Of a DNA stretch of 64,000 bases, positions 1 through 9,071 are shown piece after piece. A program made the position numbers and the translations under genes. Positions within the stretch are counted from its first letter, which is position 1, and every line of letters begins with the position of its first letter. Source of the DNA: a gamma proteobacterium HTCC2207 (lineage in GTDB: Bacteria > Pseudomonadota > Gammaproteobacteria > Pseudomonadales > Porticoccaceae); the NCBI GenBank assembly GCA_905182275.1, contig CAJJAU010000003.1, positions 1-64,000 of the forward strand. Direction: 5' to 3'. The notes beneath the pieces were generated by a model that saw only the letters and a list, made by a program, of their open reading frames with translations, ran no database searches and was not told the DNA's origin.

Positions 1-489
1 AATAGGCGTACGCTTGCCATCTCGACCACTGTATCCATTCAGCCCAGACAGTGAGATGTAGTTGTTGTCATGGCCTGCTCGATCTCGATTGGGTCCTGTC
101 TGGCCATATCCAGTAATTGAACAGTAAATAAGTTTGGGATTGATTTTTCTAAGCGCCTCGAAGCCAACACCAAGCCTATCCATGACCCCCGGTCTGAATT
201 GCTCGATGATAATGTCATAGTCCGCCACCAACCTTTTAACCATCTCCACAGCGGCAGGATTTTTCAGGTCCAAACCAATAGATCGCTTGCTTCGATTTAG
301 CACAGCATGAGTGGTCGATGTGCCATCACTAAATGGTCCCATGGCTCTTATCATATCGGGTCTGGTTGGAGATTCCACACGAAGAATATCCGCACCTAAA
401 TCTGCAAGCATCATGGTGGCAAAAGGGCCAGGAACGAGTGTTGTGAAATCGAGGATCTTTAAATTAGACAGCGCTTGCATGATGAGCAT
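1..489 (-). CDS. CaiB/BaiF family (class III) CoA-transferase, N-terminal part
   Basis: The reverse strand reads open from about 489 to the left edge, giving roughly 163 residues of a class III CoA-transferase or alpha-methylacyl-CoA racemase-like protein. Visible family traits are the N-terminal ILDFTTLVPGPFATMMLADLGA stretch (cited in part: LVPGPFATMML), the LNRSKRSIGLDL segment that follows, and the EQFRPGVMDRLG and CSITGYGQTGP motifs. Family members move CoA between carboxylic acids or epimerise 2-methylacyl-CoA esters; the substrate cannot be told from this part. The catalytic Asp expected further on lies outside or at the edge of the window. Two in-frame ATGs exist (489 and 480); an AAGGA precedes the first closely and the second at a longer distance, so the start is uncertain by three codons. 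Confidence 0.85.
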   Translation of the reverse strand, partial: MLIMQALSNLKILDFTTLVPGPFATMMLADLGADILRVESPTRPDMIRAMGPFSDGTSTTHAVLNRSKRSIGLDLKNPAAVEMVKRLVADYDIIIEQFRPGVMDRLGVGFEALRKINPKLIYCSITGYGQTGPNRDRAGHDNNYISLSGLNGYSGRDGKRTPI

Positions 490-764
490 GATTCCTTGGG
501 TGGGTGAGTAACTGATTAATTAAACTTCGACCATTAGAAGTCTTTTGGAGTTTTAACGCAATCCCTTGGAAAACTTCTATGACATGAGAAATTCGAATAT
601 TTGTTGCGGACTCTCGACGGCCTAGATATGTGCTTATGAATCAATTCAATGGATTTTAATATAGAAATCCCTGCCATAGTAAATTTAGCGAATTTGGGAT
701 GCTGGACGGATCTTATTCGGATCAATTGTTCGGCTCTTCGGTATGACTATTCAGGGTATTAATT

Positions 765-1220
765 ATGAGTAAGTTTTACGGTTTAGTCGTTTTTCTGTAT
801 GTGATGCTTGCCTTTGGGTGCGCTCCATTGAAAGATGATGGGCAAATCACTTCGTATAACAAAATTGCCTCATTGGTATATGATTTTCCGATCCCAAGCG
901 AAGCTCAGATCCAAGTTAGCTCGGTCGCCGAATCTAAGCTACATGAGGGCACACACACCATTGCGTTGTCAGAAAAAAGCCAGGCCGTTAATTTGGATTT
1001 TTACTTAAGATACGCTGCAAGCTATGGGTGGGAGCTAAAATCTCGAAAAACAGATTCAATTGTCATATTGAAATTTGTAAAAAATACTCGACTAGTCACT
1101 GTGGAAATTAGCTACAGGGGCGTCGGGATTGAAAACAAAAGCCAGATCACTATCGTTCATGCACAAAAAGTATCTATTTTTAAAAATCTGCCGAATTCGG
1201 ATGCTCCTAAGCCCACTTGA
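765..1220 (+). CDS. Putative lipoprotein of unknown function
   Basis: This 151-residue protein begins with a short hydrophobic stretch (residues 5-18) ending in LAFGC, so Cys19 is a likely lipidation site; the residue at -3 is Ala, which is a weak lipobox. The rest is soluble, with alternating strands and no motif I recognise. A membrane-anchored periplasmic role is inferred from the signal only. It stands alone between the divergent CoA-transferase gene and cysC, with over 150 bases of AT-rich DNA downstream. I do not recognise the family. Confidence 0.6.
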   Translation: MSKFYGLVVFLYVMLAFGCAPLKDDGQITSYNKIASLVYDFPIPSEAQIQVSSVAESKLHEGTHTIALSEKSQAVNLDFYLRYAASYGWELKSRKTDSIVILKFVKNTRLVTVEISYRGVGIENKSQITIVHAQKVSIFKNLPNSDAPKPT

Positions 1221-1378
1221 TATTTAACAGACGTTCTAATTTGTTACTTTTATCTACCCGCTTTTTCCATGGTCAAATAACGCTTTTATTACTAGAGACT
1301 GATTTCATTATTTGTAAAAATACCCCTAACCGCTCTATGATGATCTCTTGGATTTAATAGCGGACTAGGGTCTTCTAA

Positions 1379-1993
1379 ATGGTTAATCAAAAAGCAACTA
1401 ACGTAACCTGGCATGAGGGTGACGTATCTGTTGATGAACGCAGAGCTCTACTCACTCAAAGGGGCGCTACACTTTGGTTTACGGGCCTGTCAGGGAGCGG
1501 AAAAAGTACTATAGCTGTCGCTCTGGAAAGGGCTTTGATGAATAAAAAGAAATTGAGCTATCGGCTTGATGGCGACAATATAAGATTGGGTATTAACAAG
1601 AATTTAGGGTTTTCAGCGGCTGACCGGGCGGAAAATATTAGGCGTATCGGTGAAATCGCAAAGCTTTTTAATGAGGCTGGTGTTATCACGCTAGCCAGTT
1701 TTATAAGCCCTTATCGTGATGACCGGAATCAAGTACGCCGTATTCACCAGGAAATGGGGCTGATCTTTGTGGAAATATTCGTCGATTGTGATTTGGCGTC
1801 TGCAGAGAATCGGGATCCCAAGGGTCTTTATAAAAAAGCACGAGCCGGTGAAATTAAGAATTTTACCGGTATCGATGATCCTTATGAGGCGCCCAATGAT
1901 GCTGAAATCCATTTAGTGTCCGATAAAATGAGCCTCAGCGAGGAGGTCAATTTCATTATGGACTATCTCGAAGACTTAAATGTACTGTCTTAA
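1379..1993 (+). CDS. cysC: Adenylylsulfate (APS) kinase
   Basis: CysC phosphorylates adenylylsulfate at the 3' position with ATP to give PAPS, the second step of sulfate activation in the cytoplasm. The 204-residue length is normal for a stand-alone enzyme. The Walker A loop GLSGSGKST lies near residues 36-44, followed by the APS-kinase signatures LDGDNIR and GFSAADRAENIRR and the FISPYRDDR segment that closes over APS. The start ATG is preceded by AGGG at a spacing of 8. The ATP sulfurylase gene follows 57 bases downstream in the same direction, so the two steps of PAPS synthesis are very probably co-transcribed. Confidence 0.95.
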   Translation: MVNQKATNVTWHEGDVSVDERRALLTQRGATLWFTGLSGSGKSTIAVALERALMNKKKLSYRLDGDNIRLGINKNLGFSAADRAENIRRIGEIAKLFNEAGVITLASFISPYRDDRNQVRRIHQEMGLIFVEIFVDCDLASAENRDPKGLYKKARAGEIKNFTGIDDPYEAPNDAEIHLVSDKMSLSEEVNFIMDYLEDLNVLS

Positions 1994-2050
1994 CTACAGG
2001 GCGCTAAGATGAATCTGGATGTAACTAATTTAGCGTTTGGAGATTAATTT

Positions 2051-3241
2051 TTGATTAAACCTCATGGCTCAGATAGCCTCAATTCTCTACTCATTGAGAA
2101 TGTTACTGATCGAAAGCGGTTACTTGACGATGCCGCTCGGTTACCGACGTTAACGATTAATTCTGCTGCCGCAGCCAATTTGGTAATGCTTGGAGCAGGG
2201 TACTTTAATCCTTTAGAAGGATTTATGGGGCTCTCGGATGCTTTGAATGTCTGTGAGTCTTTGCATACCACTAGTGGACTGTTTTGGCCTGTGCCTGTCG
2301 TTAACTTGGTAAGAGACAAGCCGTCATTTGTTGCGGGCTCAAAAATTGCTTTGTTAGACCCCAATGTGGATGGTCACCCGATCATGGCGGTGATGGAGGT
2401 TTCAGCAGTTGAGAGAGTGACAGATGAACAGCTAGGCATTATGTCCGCCGAGATATTTGGCACCGAAGACTCGAGTCATCCGGGAGTCGCAACCTTTAGC
2501 GGACTGGGAAACTATTTGATTTCTGGTGACGTACAGGTATTGAGCCTTAGTTATTTCCAGGCTGACTTTCCGGAAACCTTTCGTACAGCTCAGCAGATAC
2601 GCAGTGAAATCGATCAGCGTGGCTGGAATAAGGTTGTTGCATTTCAAACTCGAAATCCTATGCATCGTGCTCACGAGGAGCTCTGTCGGATGGCGATGGA
2701 ACGCTTGAATGCCGACGGATTGGTTGTTCATATGTTGCTGGGTAAGCTTAAGCAGGGTGATATTCCTGCGTCAGTGAGAGATGACTGTATTAGGGTCATG
2801 GTTGATAGTTACTTCCCGAAGAACTCAGTAATGGTAACGGGTTACGGCTTTGATATGCTTTATGCCGGACCTCGGGAAGCTATTTTGCATGCTATTTTTC
2901 GTCAGAATATGGGGGCTACGCACCTCATTGTCGGAAGGGACCATGCCGGTGTCGGGGATTACTACGGAGCCTTCGAGGCGCAGGAGATATTTGCCCAGCG
3001 AGTACCTAAAGGAGCTCTGGAAATACAGATATTTAACGCTGATCACACCGCTTTCTCAAAAAAGCTGGGCCGTGTTGTCATGATGAATGAAGTTGATGGG
3101 CACTCCGCAGATGATTTTGTGTTGCTGTCTGGGACTAAGGTGCGCGAAATGCTAAGTAATGGCATAGCACCACCTGCTGAATTTTCGCGTCCGGAGGTCG
3201 CTAAAGTGCTCATGGATTACTATCAGATCGAGGGTGCCTGA
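2051..3241 (+). CDS. sat: Sulfate adenylyltransferase (single-subunit ATP sulfurylase)
   Basis: Sat forms adenylylsulfate and pyrophosphate from ATP and sulfate. The 396-residue protein is the homo-oligomeric Sat type, not the CysD/CysN GTPase-coupled type common in enteric bacteria. The nucleotide-binding motif QTRNPMHRAHEEL lies near residues 200-212 and the GRDHAGVGDYYG motif near 296-307; both are diagnostic. No APS-kinase domain is fused to the C-terminus, consistent with the separate cysC upstream. The start is a TTG with GGAG eight to nine bases upstream. The next gene starts 5 bases after its stop, so sat and the DHH gene are transcriptionally linked. Confidence 0.95.
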   Translation: MIKPHGSDSLNSLLIENVTDRKRLLDDAARLPTLTINSAAAANLVMLGAGYFNPLEGFMGLSDALNVCESLHTTSGLFWPVPVVNLVRDKPSFVAGSKIALLDPNVDGHPIMAVMEVSAVERVTDEQLGIMSAEIFGTEDSSHPGVATFSGLGNYLISGDVQVLSLSYFQADFPETFRTAQQIRSEIDQRGWNKVVAFQTRNPMHRAHEELCRMAMERLNADGLVVHMLLGKLKQGDIPASVRDDCIRVMVDSYFPKNSVMVTGYGFDMLYAGPREAILHAIFRQNMGATHLIVGRDHAGVGDYYGAFEAQEIFAQRVPKGALEIQIFNADHTAFSKKLGRVVMMNEVDGHSADDFVLLSGTKVREMLSNGIAPPAEFSRPEVAKVLMDYYQIEGA

Positions 3242-3246
3242 CTCCT

Positions 3247-4209
3247 ATGGCTGACTATGATGTTTTTAATGGTGATGCGGATGGTATTTGCGCATTGGTT
3301 CAGCTGCGGCAAATCGATCCTCGTGATGCCACACTCATAACCGGTGTTAAGCGCGATATTCAGCTATTAAGGCAGGTTGAGCCAGATAGTGGAGACCGCA
3401 TTACTGTTCTTGATATCTCAATGGCCAAAAATCACTTGGATTTACTCAGAGTACTCTCTGAGGGTGCCGAGGTTTTCTATGTTGATCACCACTCTGCAGG
3501 CAAGGTCCCGGCATCTGCATCGCTTATATCGCTGATTAACGAAGCGGCAAATATCTCCACTAGTCTGTTAGTTAATCAATACCTTCGTGGAGCGAGGTTG
3601 GGCTGGGGAGTTGTAGGGACGTTTGGCGATAATTTGAAGAAGGTCGCGCAAGGTATGCTTAACGGGAAGAGTTTTTCATCTGATCAAGTAGATTTGTTAG
3701 AAAAGCTGGGTATCTATATGAACTACAACGGTTATGGTTCAGACCTCAACGACTTACATTTTACGCCTAAAGATCTCTATCAATTGGTTATTGATTACGA
3801 TGATCCTCTAGACTTTATTGCCGACAGCCGCCATCACTTTGATAAACTTGAAACTGGTTATCAGCAGGACTTTGCGGCGGTTACGTCGCTACAACCAATT
3901 CGCTCGAACGCCTGCACTGCAGTCTATATGTTACCTGACCAGCCCTGGGCACGAAGAGTCAGTGGCGTGTTTAGTAATGATCTCACTAATCAGCATCCCG
4001 AACGTGCCCATGCGGTGATTACAGAAAAATCGACGGGCGACTATTTGGTTAGTGTGAGAGCCCCATTGATCAACAAGCAGGGGGCAAGTAAGCTTTGTAG
4101 TCAATTTCCCACAGGTGGGGGCCGAGAAGCCGCCGCGGGAATTAATGATTTACCCAGTGACCAGTTAGATAGTTTTATCGATAAATTTGAACAAAGCTTT
4201 TTGAATTAA
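3247..4209 (+). CDS. DHH/DHHA1 family phosphoesterase, candidate PAP phosphatase
   Basis: The 320-residue protein has the layout of DHH phosphoesterases: a metal-binding FNGDADG motif near residues 7-13, LDIS near 55-58, the namesake VDHH near 79-82, and a C-terminal DHHA1-type motif GGGREAAAG near 290. Related proteins (NrnA/YtqI) hydrolyse short RNAs and 3'-phosphoadenosine 5'-phosphate (pAp), but others act on different phosphodiesters. It begins 5 bases after the sat stop codon, in a cysC-sat-DHH run. PAPS use releases PAP, so PAP clearance is an attractive job; this is inferred from context. Exact activity is not shown by sequence alone. Confidence 0.8.
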   Translation: MADYDVFNGDADGICALVQLRQIDPRDATLITGVKRDIQLLRQVEPDSGDRITVLDISMAKNHLDLLRVLSEGAEVFYVDHHSAGKVPASASLISLINEAANISTSLLVNQYLRGARLGWGVVGTFGDNLKKVAQGMLNGKSFSSDQVDLLEKLGIYMNYNGYGSDLNDLHFTPKDLYQLVIDYDDPLDFIADSRHHFDKLETGYQQDFAAVTSLQPIRSNACTAVYMLPDQPWARRVSGVFSNDLTNQHPERAHAVITEKSTGDYLVSVRAPLINKQGASKLCSQFPTGGGREAAAGINDLPSDQLDSFIDKFEQSFLN

Positions 4210-4248
4210 TAGTTTTAAAGAGTGATTTTTAGTTAATAGGAGTTCCAC

Positions 4249-4731
4249 TTGGACAGTAAACGACCATTTTCAGTTTTAGGTATACAGCAAATAGCCGTTG
4301 GTGGACCCGACAAGCAGCGGTTACGCAGTTTTTGGGTAGACTTACTGGGTCTTGAATACCGTGAGACCTTTATCAGTGAATCTGAAAATGTTGATGAAGA
4401 TATCTGCGTAATGGGAGCCGGTGAGTTTGCGGTGGAAGTCGATTTGATGCAGCCATTGGACACCACTAAAAAGCCCCGGGTTGATAGCCCTGCGCTTAAT
4501 CATGTCGGCTTATGGATCGACGATTTAGCCGCAGCGGTCAACTGGTTAGCTAGTAAGGGGCTGCGGTTTACACCTGGGGGCATTCGTCCTGGAGCCGCTG
4601 GACACGATGTGTGCTTCGTGCATCCGAAAGGCAATAGTGATTTTCCGCTGAGTGCTGAGGGTGTGCTCGTTGAGTTGGTTCAAGCACCACCTCGGGTAAT
4701 TGCAGCCTATCGTATTATTGCCAATGGCTGA
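4249..4731 (+). CDS. VOC superfamily (glyoxalase/dioxygenase fold) protein
   Basis: The 160-residue protein contains two beta-alpha-beta-beta-beta modules typical of vicinal oxygen chelate proteins, beginning [10 protein letters not shown] and NHVGLWIDD. Possible metal ligands are Gln in IQQIA, an acidic residue in FAVEVDLM, His in NHVGL and Glu in VLVELVQ; a Gln first ligand is known in eukaryotic glyoxalase I. It resembles the glyoxalase and methylmalonyl-CoA epimerase-like members, but I cannot assign a substrate. The start is a TTG with AGGAG at good spacing. It follows the DHH gene by 39 bases and may belong to the same transcript. Confidence 0.75.
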   Translation: MDSKRPFSVLGIQQIAVGGPDKQRLRSFWVDLLGLEYRETFISESENVDEDICVMGAGEFAVEVDLMQPLDTTKKPRVDSPALNHVGLWIDDLAAAVNWLASKGLRFTPGGIRPGAAGHDVCFVHPKGNSDFPLSAEGVLVELVQAPPRVIAAYRIIANG

Positions 4732-4871
4732 CTTAACTGCTTTATACCCCGACACAGTAGCTTTTGTTGGCTAATGTCTGTATGGTGCGCGCCATTCAAG
4801 GGCCTTCCAAGAATTCCTATTAAAAGCAGCTACCCAGGTCCTAGGTACGCAGCGAACACAAAGACACTACT

Positions 4872-6380
4872 ATGAAATTCACTGATCTAGGCTTATCTGC
4901 GCCTTTATTAAAAGCTATTGCCGGTAAAGGTTACGAAACGCCATCACCTATACAAGAAAAAGCCATTCCTGCGGTCCTAGACGGTCGCGACGTTATGGCC
5001 GCTGCTCAGACGGGTACCGGTAAAACAGCTGGCTTTACACTGCCCATTCTGCAGCGCCTTTCAGCTGGTCGTGGAGCACAAGCTAATCAAGCCCGCGCTC
5101 TTATTTTAACCCCGACAAGAGAACTCGCTGCTCAGGTAGGTGAGAGCGTTAAAGATTATGGTAAACATATGTCTCTTTCATCAGCTGTTGTGTTTGGCGG
5201 GGTGAAAATCAACCCTCAAATGTTGAAGTTGCGTCGCGGCGTCGACATTCTGGTAGCCACACCGGGCCGTTTGATGGACCTCCACAGCCAAAATGCGGTT
5301 AAGTTTGATCACCTTGAAGTCTTGGTATTGGATGAAGCCGATCGAATGCTGGACATGGGTTTTATTCGTGATATCACGCGTATTATTATGTTATTGCCAA
5401 AACGTCGTCAGAATCTGCTTTTTTCGGCAACCTTTAGTGATGAAATTCGTAAATTAGCCTCAGGCTTAGTCCGCAATCCTGTCGAGATATCAGTGACTCC
5501 TCGAAATGCGGCGGCACCGACTGTTACGCAGTCAGTGTATACCGTAGATAAAAAACAAAAGGCCCCTTTACTTACTAAACTCATCAAAGATGGAGCCTGG
5601 ACCCAGGCATTGGTGTTTACCAAGACAAAGCATGGCGCTAATAAGTTAACTAAACATCTTGAATCTGAGGGGATTGTTGCCGCGGCGATTCACGGTAATA
5701 AAAGCCAAGGTGCGCGCACCCGTGCGCTTGCTGAGTTTAAGGCTGGGGAAACACGCATTTTAGTTGCGACAGACATCGCTGCCAGGGGATTGGATATTGA
5801 GCAACTGCCTCAGGTTGTTAACTATGATCTGCCCAACGTTTCTGAAGATTATGTTCACCGCATTGGTAGAACCGGCCGAGCAGGTTTGACGGGTAAAGCC
5901 ATCTCACTGGTTAGTGCCGACGAGGTAGATCTGCTGTCTGGTATTGAGCGGTTGATACAGAGGGTATTACCGCGCGAAGAAGTCGAGGGTTTTGAGCCAG
6001 ATCAAGCGGTTAAAGAAACAACCCTCAATCGTCCTGTACGCGCGAACAAGCCACGCAGGCCGCTGAAAAGTGAAACGAACACGAGTAATAATTCTCGACA
6101 TACTAATAACTCCACCAAAAGCAAAGAACGTTCGAGTTACGGTCAGGGTCCACAGCCAGGCAACAAAGCGAAGAGTGGCGGGCGTCATCAGACCGAGAGG
6201 CTTCGTCCTGCGGGAGACACCGCTTCACGACCGACTAATGAGTCTGCCAGTGATAGATCAACCGGACAAGCGCCTTCGCCCTACGCTAACAGCCGAAAGA
6301 CCGAGACTGCCGCTCCAGGGCGGAGAAGACCTTCCGGGGGAAACTCCAATAGAGGATCCGGACGTAGTCGCGCTAAGTAA
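4872..6380 (+). CDS. rhlE: DEAD-box ATP-dependent RNA helicase RhlE
   Basis: This 502-residue protein carries the full DEAD-box motif set: Q motif (SPIQEKAIP), motif I AQTGTGKT, Ia PTRELAAQ, Ib [30 protein letters not shown] and [12 protein letters not shown]. From about residue 375 to the end it becomes a low-complexity tail rich in Arg, Lys, Ser, Asn and Gly, as in RhlE proteins, likely binding RNA non-specifically. RhlE helicases remodel RNA during ribosome assembly and RNA decay. It stands apart from the upstream gene by 140 bases and is 44 bases ahead of the SulP gene. The RhlE subgroup is chosen from the N-terminal [14 protein letters not shown] region and tail type. Confidence 0.9.
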   Translation: MKFTDLGLSAPLLKAIAGKGYETPSPIQEKAIPAVLDGRDVMAAAQTGTGKTAGFTLPILQRLSAGRGAQANQARALILTPTRELAAQVGESVKDYGKHMSLSSAVVFGGVKINPQMLKLRRGVDILVATPGRLMDLHSQNAVKFDHLEVLVLDEADRMLDMGFIRDITRIIMLLPKRRQNLLFSATFSDEIRKLASGLVRNPVEISVTPRNAAAPTVTQSVYTVDKKQKAPLLTKLIKDGAWTQALVFTKTKHGANKLTKHLESEGIVAAAIHGNKSQGARTRALAEFKAGETRILVATDIAARGLDIEQLPQVVNYDLPNVSEDYVHRIGRTGRAGLTGKAISLVSADEVDLLSGIERLIQRVLPREEVEGFEPDQAVKETTLNRPVRANKPRRPLKSETNTSNNSRHTNNSTKSKERSSYGQGPQPGNKAKSGGRHQTERLRPAGDTASRPTNESASDRSTGQAPSPYANSRKTETAAPGRRRPSGGNSNRGSGRSRAK

Positions 6381-6424
6381 GCGATTTTGTAAAGTTATGA
6401 TAAATTATCAAGAGAAACCAGTGA

Positions 6425-7990
6425 ATGTTTGAGCTTCAATTTAGCAAAGTAGCAACCTTTAAAAACGATTTACTCTCAGGCCTGACCGTCGCCCTTGCTC
6501 TGGTTCCAGAAGCTGTGGCGTTTGCTTTTGTTGCTGGAGTTGATCCCCTAGTAGGGCTCTATGCCGCCTTTATGGTTGGACTTATCACGGCCTGCATTGG
6601 CGGGCGTCCCGGTATGATTAGTGGTGCGACTGGCGCCTTGGCTGTGGTCATGGTGTCTTTGGTGGCTGATCACGGCGTCGAATATTTGTTCATTACCGTG
6701 GTGCTTATGGGGCTACTTCAGATAGCTGCGGGGGTCTTTAAACTCGGAAAGTTTATCCGTATGGTTCCCTATCCAGTGATGCTAGGGTTTGTTAATGGCC
6801 TGGCAATTGTCATATTCCTTGCTCAGTTGGGGCAGTTTGGAGAAGCGGGGCAGCCAGGTTGGCTATCGGGCACGTTCATGCAGGATTCTATTGTTGATGT
6901 TGCTTGGTTGCGGGGTGAAGAACTTTATATGTTGGTAAGCTTGGTGTTGGTTACTATGCTTATTATTCATTTACTGCCTCGATTTACTAAGGCTGTTCCT
7001 TCCTCGCTGGTTGCTATTGCAGTAGTTACTGGGCTAGTTCTGGGTTTAGACTTAAATACCAAAGTGGTGGGCGATATTGCTTCTATTAGCGGTGGATTGC
7101 CAAGCTTCCATGTGCCTGAGGTTCCCTTCAATTTGGAAACGCTGTGGATAATTTTGCCTTATGCGATCATTTTGGCGGCGATTGGTTTGATTGAGTCATT
7201 ACTCACGCTCCGTCTGATTGATGAAATTACCGAGACACGCGGACGAGGTAACAAAGAATGTATTGGCCAAGGCGTTGCTAATACGATGACTGGGTTTTTC
7301 GGTGGTATGGGCGGTTGTGCCATGATCGGGCAAAGTATGATTAATGTGAACTCTGGGGGTCGAGGTCGATTATCTGGGATCAGTGCCGCAGTATTTTTAT
7401 TACTATTTATTCTGGTGGGATCACCGGTGATTGAGCAAATTCCATTGGCAGCATTAATTGGTGTCATGTTTATCGTAGTGATCGGTACTTTCGAATGGTC
7501 AAGTTTCCGTATCGTTGGTAAGGTCCCGCGCAGTGATGCATTAATTTTAGTGTTGGTGTCAGGTGTTACCGTAGCGACTGATCTAGCCTTTGCGGTTTGT
7601 GTTGGCGTCATTGTTTCTGCGTTGGTATTTGCTTGGGAACATGCCAAATATATACGCATAGATTCACGCGAGGACCACAAGGGGTCCACGGTCTATGCAG
7701 TGACAGGCCCTTTATTTTTCGGCTCGGTGACCTCTTTTCTTGAGCGCTTCGACCCTAAACAAGACAACGACGATGTGATTATAGACTTTGCTCGCTCGAG
7801 GGTGGCTGATCACTCTGGGCTGGATGCGATTGATACCTTAGCAGAGCGATATGAAAATGCTGGTAAGACATTGCATTTGGTTCACCTTAGTCAAGAGTGC
7901 CGTACCCTGCTGACCAAAGCGGGAAGCCTTGTTGAAGTCAATGTGATCGAAGACCCAAAATACTTTGTTGCTGAGGACAGTCTGGCCTAA
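6425..7990 (+). CDS. SulP family anion transporter with STAS domain
   Basis: The 521-residue inner-membrane protein has the SulP arrangement: a hydrophobic core of many transmembrane segments (about residues 10-420) and a cytoplasmic STAS domain (about 430-515). The early segment [16 protein letters not shown] and the [13 protein letters not shown] segment are typical. SulP proteins move sulfate, bicarbonate or dicarboxylates, often with sodium or protons; the substrate is not readable here. Linkage within 5 kb to cysC-sat makes sulfate possible, though bicarbonate transporters look similar. The ATG is preceded by an AGAGAA-like stretch, and the downstream thioesterase gene starts 14 bases after its stop. 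Confidence 0.88.
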   Translation: MFELQFSKVATFKNDLLSGLTVALALVPEAVAFAFVAGVDPLVGLYAAFMVGLITACIGGRPGMISGATGALAVVMVSLVADHGVEYLFITVVLMGLLQIAAGVFKLGKFIRMVPYPVMLGFVNGLAIVIFLAQLGQFGEAGQPGWLSGTFMQDSIVDVAWLRGEELYMLVSLVLVTMLIIHLLPRFTKAVPSSLVAIAVVTGLVLGLDLNTKVVGDIASISGGLPSFHVPEVPFNLETLWIILPYAIILAAIGLIESLLTLRLIDEITETRGRGNKECIGQGVANTMTGFFGGMGGCAMIGQSMINVNSGGRGRLSGISAAVFLLLFILVGSPVIEQIPLAALIGVMFIVVIGTFEWSSFRIVGKVPRSDALILVLVSGVTVATDLAFAVCVGVIVSALVFAWEHAKYIRIDSREDHKGSTVYAVTGPLFFGSVTSFLERFDPKQDNDDVIIDFARSRVADHSGLDAIDTLAERYENAGKTLHLVHLSQECRTLLTKAGSLVEVNVIEDPKYFVAEDSLA

Positions 7991-8004
7991 TCGAGGGGTT
8001 GTTA

Positions 8005-8526
8005 GTGGTGAACCTGAAATTCGCAATATTTAAACCGATGCTCAAGCTCGCTATGGAACGCACAGGCCATGGCGCCGCGCTGGGCTTTGAGTTGACCAAG
8101 ATAGGTCGCGGTGAAGTTGAAATGACTTTTCCCTATAAACTCGAGGTGGTAGGTAATCCGGTTACTGGTGTGATTCACGGCGGCGTTATTGTCAGTCTTC
8201 TTGATACCTGTTGTGGTTGTGCTGCTATTACGACTTTGACTCGGAGTGCGGTAACTCCGACCATGGACTTGCGTCTTGATTACATGCATCCGGCGGAACC
8301 TAACAAGCCCATTTATGTCGCGGCTAAAGTGTATCGCGATACCTCCAATGTGGTTTTTTGCCGTGGTTCTGCCTGGCAAGATGATCAGGAAAATCCGATT
8401 GCCCACTGTGTCGCCACCTTCATGAAAGTGGAGACCCCAAGTATTTCGTTTGGAAATATAGTTCGACGTAACTTTCGTCGTTTCATTCTGGGTAAAAAGG
8501 TTTATGAGCAGGCGGGCGATAAGTGA
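8005..8526 (+). CDS. PaaI-like hotdog-fold acyl-CoA thioesterase (first of a pair)
   Basis: This about 173-residue protein has the hotdog thioesterase signature GVIHGGVIVSLLD near residues 55-67, with the HGG loop and the catalytic-type Asp on the central helix. A second conserved stretch, TMDLRLDYMHP, follows. Such enzymes hydrolyse acyl- or aryl-CoA thioesters in the cytoplasm. GTG codons at 8005 and 8008 lie 6 and 9 bases after GAGGGG; a TTG at 7999 is too close to it, so I set the start at 8005. Its last four bases overlap the next thioesterase gene, indicating coupled translation. Confidence 0.82.
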   Translation: MVNLKFAIFKPMLKLAMERTGHGAALGFELTKIGRGEVEMTFPYKLEVVGNPVTGVIHGGVIVSLLDTCCGCAAITTLTRSAVTPTMDLRLDYMHPAEPNKPIYVAAKVYRDTSNVVFCRGSAWQDDQENPIAHCVATFMKVETPSISFGNIVRRNFRRFILGKKVYEQAGDK

Positions 8527-8963
8527 TTGATCAGGACCTAAAACTTAATTTAATGTCGGCTAGGCAACAGTTAAGCCCTCAGAAAATATTAGATTTAATT
8601 CCCTATAGCAGCTTTATTGGTGCTCAAGCTAAGTTTGATGGCAGTGAAGTGATCTATTGGTTAGACCGCCGACCGTCAAATATAGGCAATCCGTCGTTAC
8701 CGGCTATTCATGGTGGTGTTATCGGCGGATTTCTAGAGCTGTCGGCTTCCATTGAGATACTTTATTCTCTAGATGTAGCTAGCATCCCTAAGGTGGTCGA
8801 TTTCTCTCTGGACTATCTTAGGCCTGGTCGTTACAAAACTATCTATGCAGCCTGCACCGTTTTACGACAAGGTAAAAACTTGGTTAATGTCGCTGCCACT
8901 GCTTGGCAAGATGATGCATCAGAACCGATTGCCACTGCCCGATGTCACTTTTTACTCCCGTAA
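8523..8963 (+). CDS. PaaI-like hotdog-fold thioesterase (second of a pair)
   Basis: The 146-residue protein starts with GTG inside the end of the preceding thioesterase gene (4-base overlap, GTGA). It has the same hotdog core, with AIHGGVIGGFLE in place of the partner's IHGGVIVSLLD; the acidic helix residue is Glu instead of Asp. The segment FSLDYLRPG matches the partner's LRLDYMHP, and both have AWQDD near the end, so the pair probably arose by tandem duplication. Overlap and similarity suggest a hetero-oligomer, but this is inference. Substrate is unknown. Confidence 0.8.
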   Translation: MIDQDLKLNLMSARQQLSPQKILDLIPYSSFIGAQAKFDGSEVIYWLDRRPSNIGNPSLPAIHGGVIGGFLELSASIEILYSLDVASIPKVVDFSLDYLRPGRYKTIYAACTVLRQGKNLVNVAATAWQDDASEPIATARCHFLLP

Positions 8964-8975
8964 GATATACGACAC

Positions 8976-9003
8976 CTTGAAATTTCCTGTTATGCCCCCA
9001 TTT
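8976..9003 (+). promoter_or_regulatory. Sigma-32 (heat-shock) promoter of htpG
   Basis: CTTGAAA at 8976-8982 is followed after 13 bases by CCCCATTT at 8996-9003. This matches the RpoH consensus CTTGAAA/CCCCATNT with normal spacing, and it lies about 70 bases ahead of the htpG start. HtpG is a classic heat-shock gene, so site and gene agree. Confidence 0.88.
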
Positions 9004-9071
9004 TTGTATCCAGACGGATATGAAAGTATCGACCAATAAATTAGTTGAATCTACTAGGAGTTAAACAAACA

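Noticed and set aside
534-725. 63-residue minus-strand frame between the CoA-transferase and lipoprotein genes
   Set aside because: No ribosome binding site, no recognisable domain, and a composition like that of random AT-rich DNA.
6070-6432. 120-residue plus-strand frame overlapping the rhlE tail and the SulP start
   Set aside because: It lies in another frame of the low-complexity RhlE tail, where long open frames arise by composition.
7159-7689. 176-residue minus-strand frame inside the SulP gene
   Set aside because: Antisense shadow of a hydrophobic membrane-protein gene; no independent motifs.
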